A model generated the notes under the pieces. That model was not told the DNA's origin, searched no databases, and worked only from the letters and a program-made list of their open reading frames with translations. A stretch of DNA of 64,000 nt, from contig JAGTRS010000026.1 in NCBI GenBank assembly GCA_018262195.1, positions 33,116-97,115 on the forward strand. The letters are read 5' to 3'. Shown here in pieces: positions 1-10,856 of this stretch (the first letter of the stretch is position 1; each line of letters begins with the position of its first letter). The position numbers and the translations under genes were made by a program. This DNA is from Pseudomonadota bacterium (GTDB lineage Bacteria > Pseudomonadota > Gammaproteobacteria > Burkholderiales > Rhodocyclaceae).

Positions 1-633
1 TTCGAATGCGATCCACGGCAAGCCTGGGGCTTCTACGGCCATCGCCTCGACCTCTACCGGCAAACCGCGCCGCATCGCGGGTTCCGGATGCTGCTCGACA
101 TGGCGAAAGGGATGCGACACGGCATCAGGGTATTCACCAGCAACGTCGATGGCCAGTTCCAGAAAGCCGGATTTGCTCCCGACCAGGTCTGCGAAATCCA
201 TGGTTCCATCCACTTCATGCAATGCACTGCCGGATGCGGCGATCAGATCTGGCCAGCGGATGACTTTCAGCCCGAGGTCGATGCCGAAAACTGCCGCCTG
301 CTCGGCGATCTCCCTCATTGCCCCCATTGCGGCGCCCTGGCCCGACCCAATATCCTGATGTTTGGTGACTGGGGCTGGCTGGATCGACGCACGAGTTTGC
401 AGTACCAAGGCCTGCAACAATGGCTGGCCTTGGTAGAACGACTGGTCTGCATTGAAGTCGGCGCCGGGACCAACATTCCGACTGTCCGGCACTTCTCCGA
501 AGACTGCGGCGGCAAGCTGATCCGCATCAACCCTGGCGAACCCGCGATTCCGGAAACGGCGAACGGCATCAGCCTGTCGCTGGGCGGCTTGGCTGGGATC
601 ACCTGCCTCCAGCAGGCCATCGCGGAAACCTGA
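1..633 (+). CDS. SIR2-family NAD-dependent protein deacylase, 5' truncated by window edge
   Basis: The frame is open from base 1, so the N-terminus, with the NAD-binding GAG motif expected there, lies outside the window. The visible 210 residues carry the sirtuin landmarks: FTSNVDGQFQKAGF matches the T-x-N-x-D-x-L-x-x-x-A-G signature, IHGS contains the catalytic His, and two Cys pairs (CTAGC and CPHC) form the zinc site. RPNILMFGDWGW corresponds to the usual R-P-x-x-V-x-F-G-E segment. Sirtuins remove acyl groups from lysines and consume NAD. The start of the Rossmann fold cannot be checked. It converges with the next gene, 4 bases away. Confidence 0.85.
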   Translation, partial: FECDPRQAWGFYGHRLDLYRQTAPHRGFRMLLDMAKGMRHGIRVFTSNVDGQFQKAGFAPDQVCEIHGSIHFMQCTAGCGDQIWPADDFQPEVDAENCRLLGDLPHCPHCGALARPNILMFGDWGWLDRRTSLQYQGLQQWLALVERLVCIEVGAGTNIPTVRHFSEDCGGKLIRINPGEPAIPETANGISLSLGGLAGITCLQQAIAET

Positions 634-637
634 ATGC

Positions 638-1090
638 CTAATCCGGTGAGCGGGAATCGATAATCAGCGTCACCGGCCCATCGTTGATCAGGCTAACTTG
701 CATGTCTGCGCCGAACACCCCGGTCGAAACTGGCTTCCCTGATTCTGCCGACAGACGGCTTACAAAACGCTCAAATAGCGGCTGTGAAACATCACCTTTG
801 GCCGCCCGGTTCCATGAAGGCCGATTTCCCTTCCTGACCGAAGCATAGAGCGTAAATTGCGACACAGCGAGGATCTCGCCGCCGAAGTCCAGCACGCTCC
901 GGTTCATCACACCATTTTCATCGGCAAAGATCCGTGTCCGGACGATCTTGCCGGCCATCCACTCCAGATCTGCATCGCCGTCAGCCTCCTCGAATCCGGC
1001 CAGAATCAGCAGACCTGGGCCAATTTCCCCGACTATCTGGCCATCAACCCTGACCGAAGCCTGCATGACCCGCTGAATAACGACACGCAT
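638..1090 (-). CDS. dtd: D-aminoacyl-tRNA deacylase
   Basis: Dtd hydrolyses D-aminoacyl-tRNAs and glycyl-tRNA(Ala), protecting translation from mischarging; it is a cytoplasmic homodimer. The 150-residue protein begins MRVVIQRV as in the family and has both active-site motifs: SQFTLYA in the middle and the cross-dimer NDGPVT near the C-terminus. The ATG at 1090 was preferred to one five codons upstream because GGGAG sits 6 bases before it and family members start with MR(V/A)V. It lies just beyond the gyrB terminator, so it is probably transcribed on its own. Confidence 0.93.
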   Translation of the reverse strand: MRVVIQRVMQASVRVDGQIVGEIGPGLLILAGFEEADGDADLEWMAGKIVRTRIFADENGVMNRSVLDFGGEILAVSQFTLYASVRKGNRPSWNRAAKGDVSQPLFERFVSRLSAESGKPVSTGVFGADMQVSLINDGPVTLIIDSRSPD

Positions 1091-1102
1091 TGATATCTCC
1101 CG

Positions 1103-1135
1103 CAATAAAAGAAAAGGCCCCTTCCGGAGCCTCTT
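1103..1135 (-). terminator. Rho-independent terminator after gyrB
   Basis: Read on the minus strand, a 7-bp stem (1132-1126 pairing with 1121-1115, one G-U pair) closes a GGAA tetraloop and is followed by TTTTCTTTTATT. It lies about 30 bases after the gyrB stop and would also separate gyrB from dtd. Confidence 0.7.
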
Positions 1136-1162
1136 CCTGAATTAATCCGAAAATCTTTCGGA

Positions 1163-3718
<2,556 letters not shown>

Positions 3719-3740
3719 CCTTCAATTGCTGCTTTGATTC

Positions 3741-4847
3741 TTAGATCCGCATCGGCATCACGACGTACTTGAAGCGGTCGTTGCCCGGCAGGGTGATCAG
3801 GGCGCTGGAATTTGCGTCGTTGAAACTCCACTGAATCTCATCGGCGTGGATGTTATTCAAAACGTCCAGCAAATAGCCAACATTGAAACCGACATCAATG
3901 GCATCGCCGGTGTAATCGACTTCGATTTCTTCGACGGCTTCTTCTTGCTCGGCGTTGGCGGCAATCAGCTTCAGGCTGTTTTCACCGAGTACGACACGAA
4001 CGCCACGGAATTTTTCATTGGTCAGAATGGCGGCGCGCTGCATTGCCTGCATCAGCGTCTGGCGACCAACCTTCATGTGGTTTTTCAATGTTGCCGGCAC
4101 AACGCGCTCGTAATCCGGGAACTTGCCATCGATCAGCTTGGAAACCAGCACGACGGACCCGAACGAGAAGCGAACCTGGTTCGGCGTCAGCGTGATATTC
4201 AGCAGATCATCGGTATCGACCAGCAGGCGGTTTAGTTCGAGTACGGTCTTGCGTGGCAGGATCATTTCCTGACGGGGCAGATCAGTATCGATCTCGACGC
4301 TGGCGTAGGCCAGACGGTGACCGTCGGTGGCCACGGCACGCAGTTCCTTACCCTCGACGAGCAACAGCAGGCCGTTCAGATAGTAGCGCACGTCCTGCGC
4401 CGCCATCGAATACTGGGTCTTGCTGATCAACTGGCGGAAGGCCTTTTGCGAAATCGAAAACTGCTTGGTTTCGCCTTCACTTAACGTCATGCGCGGGAAG
4501 TCGTCGGCCGGCAGGGTCTGCAGGCTGAAACGGCTCTTGCCGGCACGCACTTGCAGACGCTTGTCCTCCAGAACCAGGCTGACTTCGGAAGTGTCCGGCA
4601 GCGAACGCAGGATTTCCTGCATCTTGCGAGCACCCACAGTAACGGCGCCATCACCCTCACCACCGGCACATTCCGTAGACGTGGTGATCTGGATCTCGAT
4701 GTCAGTCGCCAACAGGGTCAGGCGATCGCCTTTCTTTTCCAGCAGCACGTTGGAGAGGATAGGCAGCGTATGACGACGTTCGACAATTCCCGACACAGAC
4801 TGCAGCGGGGCCAGAAGCGTGTCTCTTTGGGTTTTAATAAGAATCAT
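3741..4847 (-). CDS. dnaN: DNA polymerase III beta sliding clamp
   Basis: Forms the ring-shaped dimer that tethers DNA polymerase III to DNA. The 368-residue length fits the three-domain clamp. Recognisable stretches include the N-terminal LLAPLQSVSGIVERRHTLPI, VRYYLNGLLL and ATDGHRLAYA of the second domain, and the C-terminal VVMPMRI that lines the client-binding cleft. It lies 209 bases downstream of dnaA on the same strand, and DnaA boxes fill the gap, so it may be both co-transcribed with dnaA and DnaA-responsive. Confidence 0.98.
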   Translation of the reverse strand: MILIKTQRDTLLAPLQSVSGIVERRHTLPILSNVLLEKKGDRLTLLATDIEIQITTSTECAGGEGDGAVTVGARKMQEILRSLPDTSEVSLVLEDKRLQVRAGKSRFSLQTLPADDFPRMTLSEGETKQFSISQKAFRQLISKTQYSMAAQDVRYYLNGLLLLVEGKELRAVATDGHRLAYASVEIDTDLPRQEMILPRKTVLELNRLLVDTDDLLNITLTPNQVRFSFGSVVLVSKLIDGKFPDYERVVPATLKNHMKVGRQTLMQAMQRAAILTNEKFRGVRVVLGENSLKLIAANAEQEEAVEEIEVDYTGDAIDVGFNVGYLLDVLNNIHADEIQWSFNDANSSALITLPGNDRFKYVVMPMRI

Positions 4848-4885
4848 ATATTAAATTCCTTAATAGACTATATCGGGAACAATTC

Positions 4886-5053
4886 TGTGGATAACTGTTA
4901 AATTACTTTTAATTTCAACGGACTGAGTCTGATTTTTCGTTCTGCGAAAGTGCCTGAATTGCCTGTGGATGAAATCCGGATAATTTTCCCACAAAGCGGG
5001 AATCAACAGATGACTCACAATTGATCGACAACTTTTACACAGGGTTATCTACA
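4886..5053. promoter_or_regulatory. DnaA-box cluster in the dnaA-dnaN gap
   Basis: Contains one perfect DnaA box TGTGGATAA (4886-4894), one-mismatch boxes TGTGGATGA (4964-4972) and TTATCTACA (5045-5053), and weaker matches such as TTTTACACA at 5033. The segment is more AT-rich than the flanking genes. Such a cluster can serve as a dnaN regulatory site, a DnaA-titration site or one half of a bipartite origin. The sequence does not decide between these. Confidence 0.6.
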
Positions 5054-5056
5054 GGC

Positions 5057-6466
5057 TCATCCTTTCAATACTTGCAGCAATACATGCAGGTCGTGATTGA
5101 GTTCGTTTTCCTTGATGCGCAGGGAATCAATGGTCTTTACTGCGTGAATGACCGTCGTGTGATCACGGCCACCGAAGGCATCGCCTATTTCCGGGAAGCT
5201 GTGCGAGGTCACTTCGCGGCATAGCCACATGGCCACCTGCCGCGGCCGGGCAATAGCGCGCGTGCGCTTCTTGGAAAACAGTTCGGCGACCTTGATCTTG
5301 TAATAGTCGGCTACGGTCTTCTGGATGTTGTCCATGCCCACATTGCGCACCGAGCCGATGACATCCTTCAGGGCTTCCTTGGCCAGGTCCAGCGCAATGA
5401 CGCGACCATGGAAGGAGGAATAGGCCAACACCTTTTTCAGGGCGCCTTCGAGCTCACGAACATTGGAACGCAAGTGCTTGGCAATAAAGAAGGCAACTTC
5501 ATCATCGAGCTGAATACCTTCAGCTTCCGCCTTCTTTTTCAGAATGGCGACGCGCATTTCCAGTTCCGGCGGCTCGATCTGTACGGTCAGACCCCAGTCG
5601 AAGCGGGTAACCAGCCGATCGTCGAGGCCATTGATATCCTTGGGATAGGTATCGCAGGTGATGATGATCTGCTTGCGAGCCTCAATCAGCGCATTGAACA
5701 GGAAAAAGAATTCCTCCTGTGAACGGTTCTTGCCATTGAAGAACTGCACATCGTCCAGCAGCAGAACATCAAGCGAGCGGTAAGTCCGCTTGAAGCTGTC
5801 GAAAGACTTCTGCTGATAAGCCCGAACAACGTCGGAGTAATAATCTTCCGCGTGTACGTAACGAACGATCTTTTCCGGATTCTCGATGGCGATAGTGTTG
5901 CCAATCGCGTGAATCAGGTGGGTTTTGCCGAGGCCAGCGCCGCCGTAGATAAACAGTGGGTTGTAGGCGCCACCCGGATTGTGAGCGACCTGAACAGCTG
6001 CGGCACGGGCCAGATCGTTGGCCTTGCCAACCACCAGATTATCAAAGGTGAAAGACGGGAAGAGCCGGGATTTCTCGTAATTGCTACCCTTGCCGCGTGC
6101 TTTCTCTGAGGCTGCAGTCCGCTTTTCCGAGGTGGTTGCCGGATTGGCCGGGGCGTTTTGACCGGAGTCGGCCGTTGTTGTCTGAATCCGGGCGGCTGTT
6201 GCTTTGCCACTGCCAATGACCAGAGCAATGGTGACTGGGCCTTCAAAGAAGTTACGGCTGTAATCTTCAATCCGCGTCAGGTAACGGTCGCGTACCCACT
6301 TCAAGATGAACCCATTGGGCGCAATCAGGCGCAGGCCATCTTCAAGGGCTGTGGTTTCACCTTCAAGCCGCAGGGGCTTGATCCAGGTGTTGAATTGTTG
6401 CGCGGGCAGTTCCTGCTCAAAGCGCTGCAAACAGGATTCCCAGAAACCAGCCATCGACGACAACAC
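5057..6466 (-). CDS. dnaA: Chromosomal replication initiator DnaA
   Basis: AAA+ protein that binds DnaA boxes and opens the origin. All four domains are visible in 469 residues: the N-terminal oligomerisation region (WESCLQRFEQELPAQQFNTW), a variable linker rich in A, T and K, the ATPase domain with Walker A GGAGLGKTHL and Walker B LLLDDVQF, and the C-terminal DNA-binding domain with the signature around RPRQVAMWLCREVT and GGRDHTTVIHA. It is divergent from rpmH across 223 bases that hold a perfect DnaA box, consistent with autoregulation. Confidence 0.98.
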   Translation of the reverse strand: MLSSMAGFWESCLQRFEQELPAQQFNTWIKPLRLEGETTALEDGLRLIAPNGFILKWVRDRYLTRIEDYSRNFFEGPVTIALVIGSGKATAARIQTTTADSGQNAPANPATTSEKRTAASEKARGKGSNYEKSRLFPSFTFDNLVVGKANDLARAAAVQVAHNPGGAYNPLFIYGGAGLGKTHLIHAIGNTIAIENPEKIVRYVHAEDYYSDVVRAYQQKSFDSFKRTYRSLDVLLLDDVQFFNGKNRSQEEFFFLFNALIEARKQIIITCDTYPKDINGLDDRLVTRFDWGLTVQIEPPELEMRVAILKKKAEAEGIQLDDEVAFFIAKHLRSNVRELEGALKKVLAYSSFHGRVIALDLAKEALKDVIGSVRNVGMDNIQKTVADYYKIKVAELFSKKRTRAIARPRQVAMWLCREVTSHSFPEIGDAFGGRDHTTVIHAVKTIDSLRIKENELNHDLHVLLQVLKG

Positions 6467-6497
6467 TCCTCCCCGCGCATTCGAAATTGAGCTCGAT

Positions 6498-6604
6498 GGC
6501 GGTTATTAGATATTTGATTTAATGAATTTTTTTTGAAGCAATCGGCGACCGTCCAGCGGCCGGCGAAGGCACGATTCTACCCCCCAACCGAAAAGTTATC
6601 CACA
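6498..6604. promoter_or_regulatory. AT-rich stretch and DnaA box between dnaA and rpmH
   Basis: From 6498 to about 6537 the DNA is unusually AT-rich for this genome, including an eight-T run, just upstream of dnaA. A perfect DnaA box TTATCCACA lies at 6596-6604. It probably holds the dnaA promoter and an autoregulatory box, and could contribute to origin function. Only one good box was found, fewer than in the gap after mnmE. Confidence 0.5.
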
Positions 6605-6624
6605 GCTTTGGAAAATAATTGATC

Positions 6625-6654
6625 TTGACAGAACACCATCAAACAGGGTGTAAT
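6625..6654 (+). promoter_or_regulatory. Sigma-70 promoter of the rpmH-rnpA operon
   Basis: A consensus -35 hexamer TTGACA (6625-6630) is followed after 18 bases by TGTAAT (6649-6654). Transcription would begin about 30 bases upstream of rpmH. The perfect DnaA box ends 20 bases before the -35 element, so DnaA binding could influence it. Confidence 0.6.
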
Positions 6655-6689
6655 CACGCGTTTTTCTTCGCACATCAAGGGATTACAAC

Positions 6690-6824
6690 ATGAAACGCAC
6701 GTATCAACCGTCGGTCGTGCGCCGCAAGCGCACCCATGGCTTCTTGGTTCGTATGCGCACCAAGGGTGGCCGTGCAGTCATTGCTGCTCGCCGCGCCAAG
6801 GGTCGCACGCGTCTGGCCGTATAA
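6690..6824 (+). CDS. rpmH: 50S ribosomal protein L34
   Basis: The 44-codon reading frame encodes [20 protein letters not shown] and ends KGRTRLAV, the highly conserved L34 sequence of a very basic, short ribosomal protein. AAGGG lies 8 bases before the ATG. It is the first gene of the conserved rpmH-rnpA-yidD-yidC-mnmE series, divergent from dnaA. Confidence 0.98.
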   Translation: MKRTYQPSVVRRKRTHGFLVRMRTKGGRAVIAARRAKGRTRLAV

Positions 6825-6841
6825 ACCGGACGTTCGGCGAG

Positions 6842-7213
6842 GTGGAACAAACCTTCGCCCGACGCTATCGCCTGACAAAAACGGATGAGTTCTCATCCGT
6901 TTTTGGTTTCAGGAAGGCAATTCGAGGCAAGTTGCTGATGCTGCACTATCAGCCACGCCCTGAAAGTAACACCGAGGCACGACTTGGCTTGGTGGTCGGC
7001 AAGAAGCTGCTCAAGCGGGCGGTCGACCGCAATCTGGTCAAACGTATCGTCCGCGAGCAGTTCCGGTTACGCCGGGCTGGTTTGCCGCCGGTCGACTTGG
7101 TCGTCAGGCTTGCAACCAAGCCGGCACCGCTTGACCGCAGGCAAGTAGCCGAGGACTTCGTTGCCCTGCTGGGCAAGTTGCAACGACCACGCAACAAGCG
7201 GGATGGACAATGA
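6842..7213 (+). CDS. rnpA: Ribonuclease P protein component
   Basis: Basic protein subunit that helps the RNase P RNA bind and process tRNA 5' ends. The 123 residues include the family's N-terminal [14 protein letters not shown] and the RNR-type signature [18 protein letters not shown]. The start is GTG at 6842, 17 bases after rpmH, and the stop overlaps the yidD start by four bases (ATGA). Confidence 0.95.
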   Translation: MEQTFARRYRLTKTDEFSSVFGFRKAIRGKLLMLHYQPRPESNTEARLGLVVGKKLLKRAVDRNLVKRIVREQFRLRRAGLPPVDLVVRLATKPAPLDRRQVAEDFVALLGKLQRPRNKRDGQ

Positions 7214-7419
7214 AATATTTGTTGATCGCCCTGGTTCGTGGTTATCAGTATGCGATCAGCCCGTTTCTCGGGCGTAGCTGCCGTTATGTTCCAAGCTGCT
7301 CGGAATATACGGTGGAAGCAGTACAAAAACATGGTGCCTTCCGGGGTGGCTGGTTGGGCGTCAAGCGCGTCTGCCGCTGTCACCCTTGGCATCCCGGCGG
7401 GTATGATCCTGTACCCTGA
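7210..7419 (+). CDS. yidD: Membrane protein insertion efficiency factor YidD
   Basis: Small inner-membrane-associated protein that assists YidC-dependent insertion. Its 69 residues carry the diagnostic [20 protein letters not shown] and the C-terminal [15 protein letters not shown]. It is translationally coupled to rnpA and lies 25 bases before yidC. Confidence 0.95.
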   Translation: MKYLLIALVRGYQYAISPFLGRSCRYVPSCSEYTVEAVQKHGAFRGGWLGVKRVCRCHPWHPGGYDPVP

Positions 7420-7444
7420 ATCAAGAATTTTTTTGTAGGCAGTT

Positions 7445-9010
7445 ATGGATACTCGACGCCTGATACTGGTTTTGATCTTCACGTTCTCCAGCTTCATGCT
7501 GTGGGAAAACTGGCAGAAGTACAACCAGCCGAAGCCTGCAGATGTTGCTGCTGCAGCGCCTGTCTCCGGTTCTGCGCCTACGCCGTCTGCCGCTTTGCAG
7601 GCCAAGGCCGCTCCCGGAGCACCTGCGGTGGCGACCCCGGTTTCAACCACCGAGACTTTCTCGATAACCACTGATCTGTTGAAGGCAACCATTTCCGCCC
7701 AAGGCGGCGATCTGGTCAGTCTCGAATTACTCAATTACAAAGAGCACGACGACAACCAGAAGAATTTCGTCCTGTTCGATGCAAAACATCATTATCTGGC
7801 TCAAGCCGGTCTGATCGGCGAAGGCCTGCCGACACATCGGACGACCTTCAAGCATGTTGGCGGTACGACGAACCTGGCTGATGGCGCTGATGAACTGAAG
7901 GTTCGTCTGGAATCGGCCGGCCAGAATGGCATCAAGGTTGCCAAGGTACTGACCTTCAAGCGTGGCTCCTACCTGATTGATGTTGCCTGGGAAGTCGCCA
8001 ATGGCAGTGACAAGGCCATTGCACCGCACGCCTATTTCCAGTTGCAGCGTGACGATGCAGCGCCGGCCGGTGAAACAGCGATGGTTTCCACCTTTACCGG
8101 TCCGGCCGTGTTTACAGATGCCGATAAGTATCAGAAGGTCGATTTCAGCAGCATTGCCGATAACAAGGCCAAATTCACCAAGACGGCCGACAATGGCTGG
8201 CTGGCCATTGTTCAGCACTATTTCGTGTCGGCCTGGGTGCCCAAGGAAAAGACCCAGCGCGAGTTCTACATGCGCAAGGTCGAAGGCAACAACGTATTTC
8301 AGGCCGGTGTGATCGTGCCTATGGTTGAAATTGCGCCGGGCACCAAGGGCGAGACGTCCGTCAGCCTGTACGCTGGTCCTCAGCTTCAGTCGGCGCTCAA
8401 GCAGGTTGCTCCCGGTCTCGATCTGGTCGTCGACTACGGTTGGTTGACCGTCGTTGCCGCACCAATCTTCTGGGCATTGGAAGCCATTCACAAGCTGGTT
8501 GGCAACTGGGGCTGGGCGATTGTCGTGCTGACCATCATCATCAAGGCCATCTTCTTCCCGCTTTCAGCTGCTTCCTATCGTTCGATGGCCAAGATGAAGG
8601 TGCTGACGCCACGCCTGACTCAATTGAAGGAGCGTTTTGGCGACGACAAGCAGCGCATGAACCAGGAAATGATGAAGCTTTATCAGACCGAAAAGGTCAA
8701 TCCGCTTGGCGGATGTCTGCCAATTCTGGTCCAGATTCCGGTCTTCATTGCACTTTACTGGGTGTTGCTCGGTGCCGTCGAAATGCGTGGTGCACCGTGG
8801 ATCCTGTGGATCAAGGACTTGGCATCGGCTGACCCGTACTACATCCTGCCGGTCATCATGATGGTTTCGATGTTTGTCCAGACCAAGCTGAACCCGACCC
8901 CGCCCGATCCGATCCAGGCCAAGGTCATGATGATGATGCCGCTGATCTTCGGCTTCATGTTCTTCTGGTTCCCGGCCGGTCTGGTGCTCTACTGGGTGGT
9001 CAACAACTGA
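7445..9010 (+). CDS. yidC: Membrane protein insertase YidC, lacking the usual C-terminal tail
   Basis: Inserts and folds inner-membrane proteins, alone or with SecYEG. The protein has an N-terminal membrane anchor, an Ala/Pro-rich linker (about residues 30-60), a large periplasmic beta domain (about 65-330) and a C-terminal five-helix core that includes SYRSMAKM with the functionally important Arg and NPLGGCLPILVQIPVFIALY. At 521 residues it stops at LVLYWVVNN. Homologues generally continue for roughly 20 more residues (a stretch resembling LLSIAQQW plus a basic tail). Downstream bases do not encode that tail in any frame, and mnmE starts 4 bases later, so this looks like a deletion rather than a point mutation. 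The hydrophobic core appears complete. Confidence 0.93.
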   Translation: MDTRRLILVLIFTFSSFMLWENWQKYNQPKPADVAAAAPVSGSAPTPSAALQAKAAPGAPAVATPVSTTETFSITTDLLKATISAQGGDLVSLELLNYKEHDDNQKNFVLFDAKHHYLAQAGLIGEGLPTHRTTFKHVGGTTNLADGADELKVRLESAGQNGIKVAKVLTFKRGSYLIDVAWEVANGSDKAIAPHAYFQLQRDDAAPAGETAMVSTFTGPAVFTDADKYQKVDFSSIADNKAKFTKTADNGWLAIVQHYFVSAWVPKEKTQREFYMRKVEGNNVFQAGVIVPMVEIAPGTKGETSVSLYAGPQLQSALKQVAPGLDLVVDYGWLTVVAAPIFWALEAIHKLVGNWGWAIVVLTIIIKAIFFPLSAASYRSMAKMKVLTPRLTQLKERFGDDKQRMNQEMMKLYQTEKVNPLGGCLPILVQIPVFIALYWVLLGAVEMRGAPWILWIKDLASADPYYILPVIMMVSMFVQTKLNPTPPDPIQAKVMMMMPLIFGFMFFWFPAGLVLYWVVNN

Positions 9011-9013
9011 CGT

Positions 9014-10360
9014 GTGAAATCTGACACCATTGCTGCCATCGCTACGGCCCCAGGCCGTGGCGGTGTCGGCGTGATCCGCATCTCGGGCAGCAATTTGCTG
9101 CCCTTTGCTTTTGCGCTGACCGGAAAAACACCGAAGCCACGGTATGCCTCGCTGGCTGACTTCAAGGCAGCCGAGGGCAGCACCATCGATACGGGGTTGC
9201 TGCTCTATTTCCCGAATCCACAATCCTTCACGGGTGAAGATGTACTTGAACTGCAAGGCCATGGTGGCCCGGTGGTCATGCAAATGCTGCTTGCCCGCTG
9301 TCTCGATCTGGGAGCCAGACTGGCCGAACCCGGCGAATTCAGTCGCCGGGCCTTTCTCAACGGCAAAATGGATCTGGCTCAAGCCGAAGCAGTCGCTGAC
9401 CTGATCGATGCCGCAACAGCCAGCGCAGCCCGCTCAGCCGTACGTTCGTTGCAGGGTGAGTTTTCGCGGGCCATTGGCGAACTGAATGAAGAACTGATCA
9501 ACCTGCGCATGCTGGTCGAGGCCACACTGGATTTTCCGGAAGAAGACATCGACTTTCTGAAAGCGGCCAACGCTTTTGGCCGTCTGGAACGCCTGCAACT
9601 GAAACTGGCCGAGATTTTCGACCGGGCTGGGCAAGGAAAGCTGCTGCAATCCGGTCTCCATGTCGTGCTGGCAGGGCAACCGAACGTCGGCAAGTCATCG
9701 CTGTTAAACCGGCTGACTGGCGATGATCTTGCCATCGTCACGCCCATTGCCGGCACGACGCGCGATGCCCTGCGGTCGACCATTCAAATCGAAGGTATTC
9801 CGCTGCACATCATCGATACCGCTGGCTTGCGCGAAACTGATGATGAAGTTGAAAAAATTGGTATTGAGCGCAGCTGGAAGGAAATTGAACGTTCCGACGT
9901 AGTTCTGCTGCTGGTTGATGCACGAACCGGCGTCAGCGAAGCTGACCGGGAGATTGTGGCCCGCCTGCCAGAACGGCTGCAGCGCATTACCGTCTATAAC
10001 AAAATTGATCTGGCCAAGCGCGAACCTGAACGTCACGATGAAGCTGATGGCATCGCAATCTCCCTCTCCGCCAAGGCCAATCAAGGCATCGAACTGCTAC
10101 GGCAGGAGTTGCTGCACATTGCCGGCTGGCATCAGGCCGAAGATGTTTTCATTGCTCGTGAACGCCACCTGAGGGCACTGGCAAAAGCTCAAGCGCACCT
10201 CGCTGCAGCGCGAAATGTCGTTGAAGGCATCATGCCTGCGCTGGAGTTATTTGCCGAAGAACTACGCCTTACTCAACACTCTCTCGGTGAAATTACTGGC
10301 GAATTTACGGCTGATGATCTTTTGGGCGTTATTTTCAGCCGTTTCTGCATCGGAAAATAG
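9014..10360 (+). CDS. mnmE: tRNA modification GTPase MnmE
   Basis: With MnmG it adds the (carboxymethyl)aminomethyl group to wobble U34 of certain tRNAs. The 448 residues show the N-terminal formyl-THF-binding domain ([20 protein letters not shown]), the helical domain, the inserted G domain with [22 protein letters not shown] and NKIDL, and the C-terminal FCIGK with the conserved Cys. The start is GTG at 9014, only 3 bases after the yidC stop. Its usual partner mnmG does not follow; an origin-like region does. Confidence 0.97.
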   Translation: MKSDTIAAIATAPGRGGVGVIRISGSNLLPFAFALTGKTPKPRYASLADFKAAEGSTIDTGLLLYFPNPQSFTGEDVLELQGHGGPVVMQMLLARCLDLGARLAEPGEFSRRAFLNGKMDLAQAEAVADLIDAATASAARSAVRSLQGEFSRAIGELNEELINLRMLVEATLDFPEEDIDFLKAANAFGRLERLQLKLAEIFDRAGQGKLLQSGLHVVLAGQPNVGKSSLLNRLTGDDLAIVTPIAGTTRDALRSTIQIEGIPLHIIDTAGLRETDDEVEKIGIERSWKEIERSDVVLLLVDARTGVSEADREIVARLPERLQRITVYNKIDLAKREPERHDEADGIAISLSAKANQGIELLRQELLHIAGWHQAEDVFIARERHLRALAKAQAHLAAARNVVEGIMPALELFAEELRLTQHSLGEITGEFTADDLLGVIFSRFCIGK

Positions 10361-10630
10361 GCTTTTCATAGCCTGTCCATAACCCTGTGCACAAGCTGTC
10401 CAGCAATTGTGGGCAACTTGCCTATTTCCGGAAATTGCAAAACTATCCGGAATTCATCCACAGGCTATTCAGTAGGTTGTCGAGCCAGTTTACTGGTATC
10501 TAACATAATGATTAAAGACGTTTACTTAAACTTATCCACAGAGTTGTTGCTGAGTTATTATCAGTAGTAGGTTTACATATAGTTATTATAAAAACCTGTA
10601 GACAACGTCCTGCACTGAATTCAAAGGACG
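10361..10630. other. Candidate chromosomal origin (oriC): DnaA boxes and AT-rich DNA after mnmE
   Basis: This non-coding stretch has a perfect DnaA box TTATCCACA (10532-10540) and a one-mismatch box TCATCCACA (10454-10462). Two-mismatch boxes occur at 10374 (TGTCCATAA), 10386 (TGTGCACAA), 10408 (TGTGGGCAA) and 10597 (TGTAGACAA). AT-rich tracts lie at 10500-10535 and 10553-10594, suitable for an unwinding element. It is the longest gap in the window and sits in a cluster of parS-like sites. The dnaA flanks are the rival location. Which one fires cannot be decided from sequence alone. Confidence 0.5.
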
Positions 10631-10786
10631 ATGTTCCCAATCATGAAAAATTGTTGTCAGCCAATTTTTAGAGAACGAACACCTCAATGGCTGAAGCATG
10701 GCAGCGGGTTTATCAGGAAGGTGTTTCTGATCATGGTCGGCATGGTGATCATCAAATTTCCCTGGGATACTTTCCGACTCTGGTAA
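10631..10786 (+). CDS. Possible small membrane peptide (51 codons), unrecognised
   Basis: An ATG-to-TAA frame encodes a basic N-terminal half with Cys-Cys and Arg/Lys residues, followed by the hydrophobic stretch VFLIMVGMVIIKF and an aromatic end FPWDTFRLW. This pattern resembles a one-helix membrane peptide. AAGGA lies only two bases before the first ATG, which is too close, and the second in-frame ATG at 10643 has no clear ribosome-binding site. Base composition is lower in GC than that of neighbouring genes. It occupies most of the gap between the origin-like boxes and the next gene. No family was recognised and it may not be expressed. Confidence 0.3.
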   Translation: MFPIMKNCCQPIFRERTPQWLKHGSGFIRKVFLIMVGMVIIKFPWDTFRLW

Positions 10787-10856
10787 TACTTTTTTCGGAA
10801 CCTAAGCGGGCCGGTTTTTTCTAATAAAATTCAGCCACTTCGTCTGAGGAAGATTC

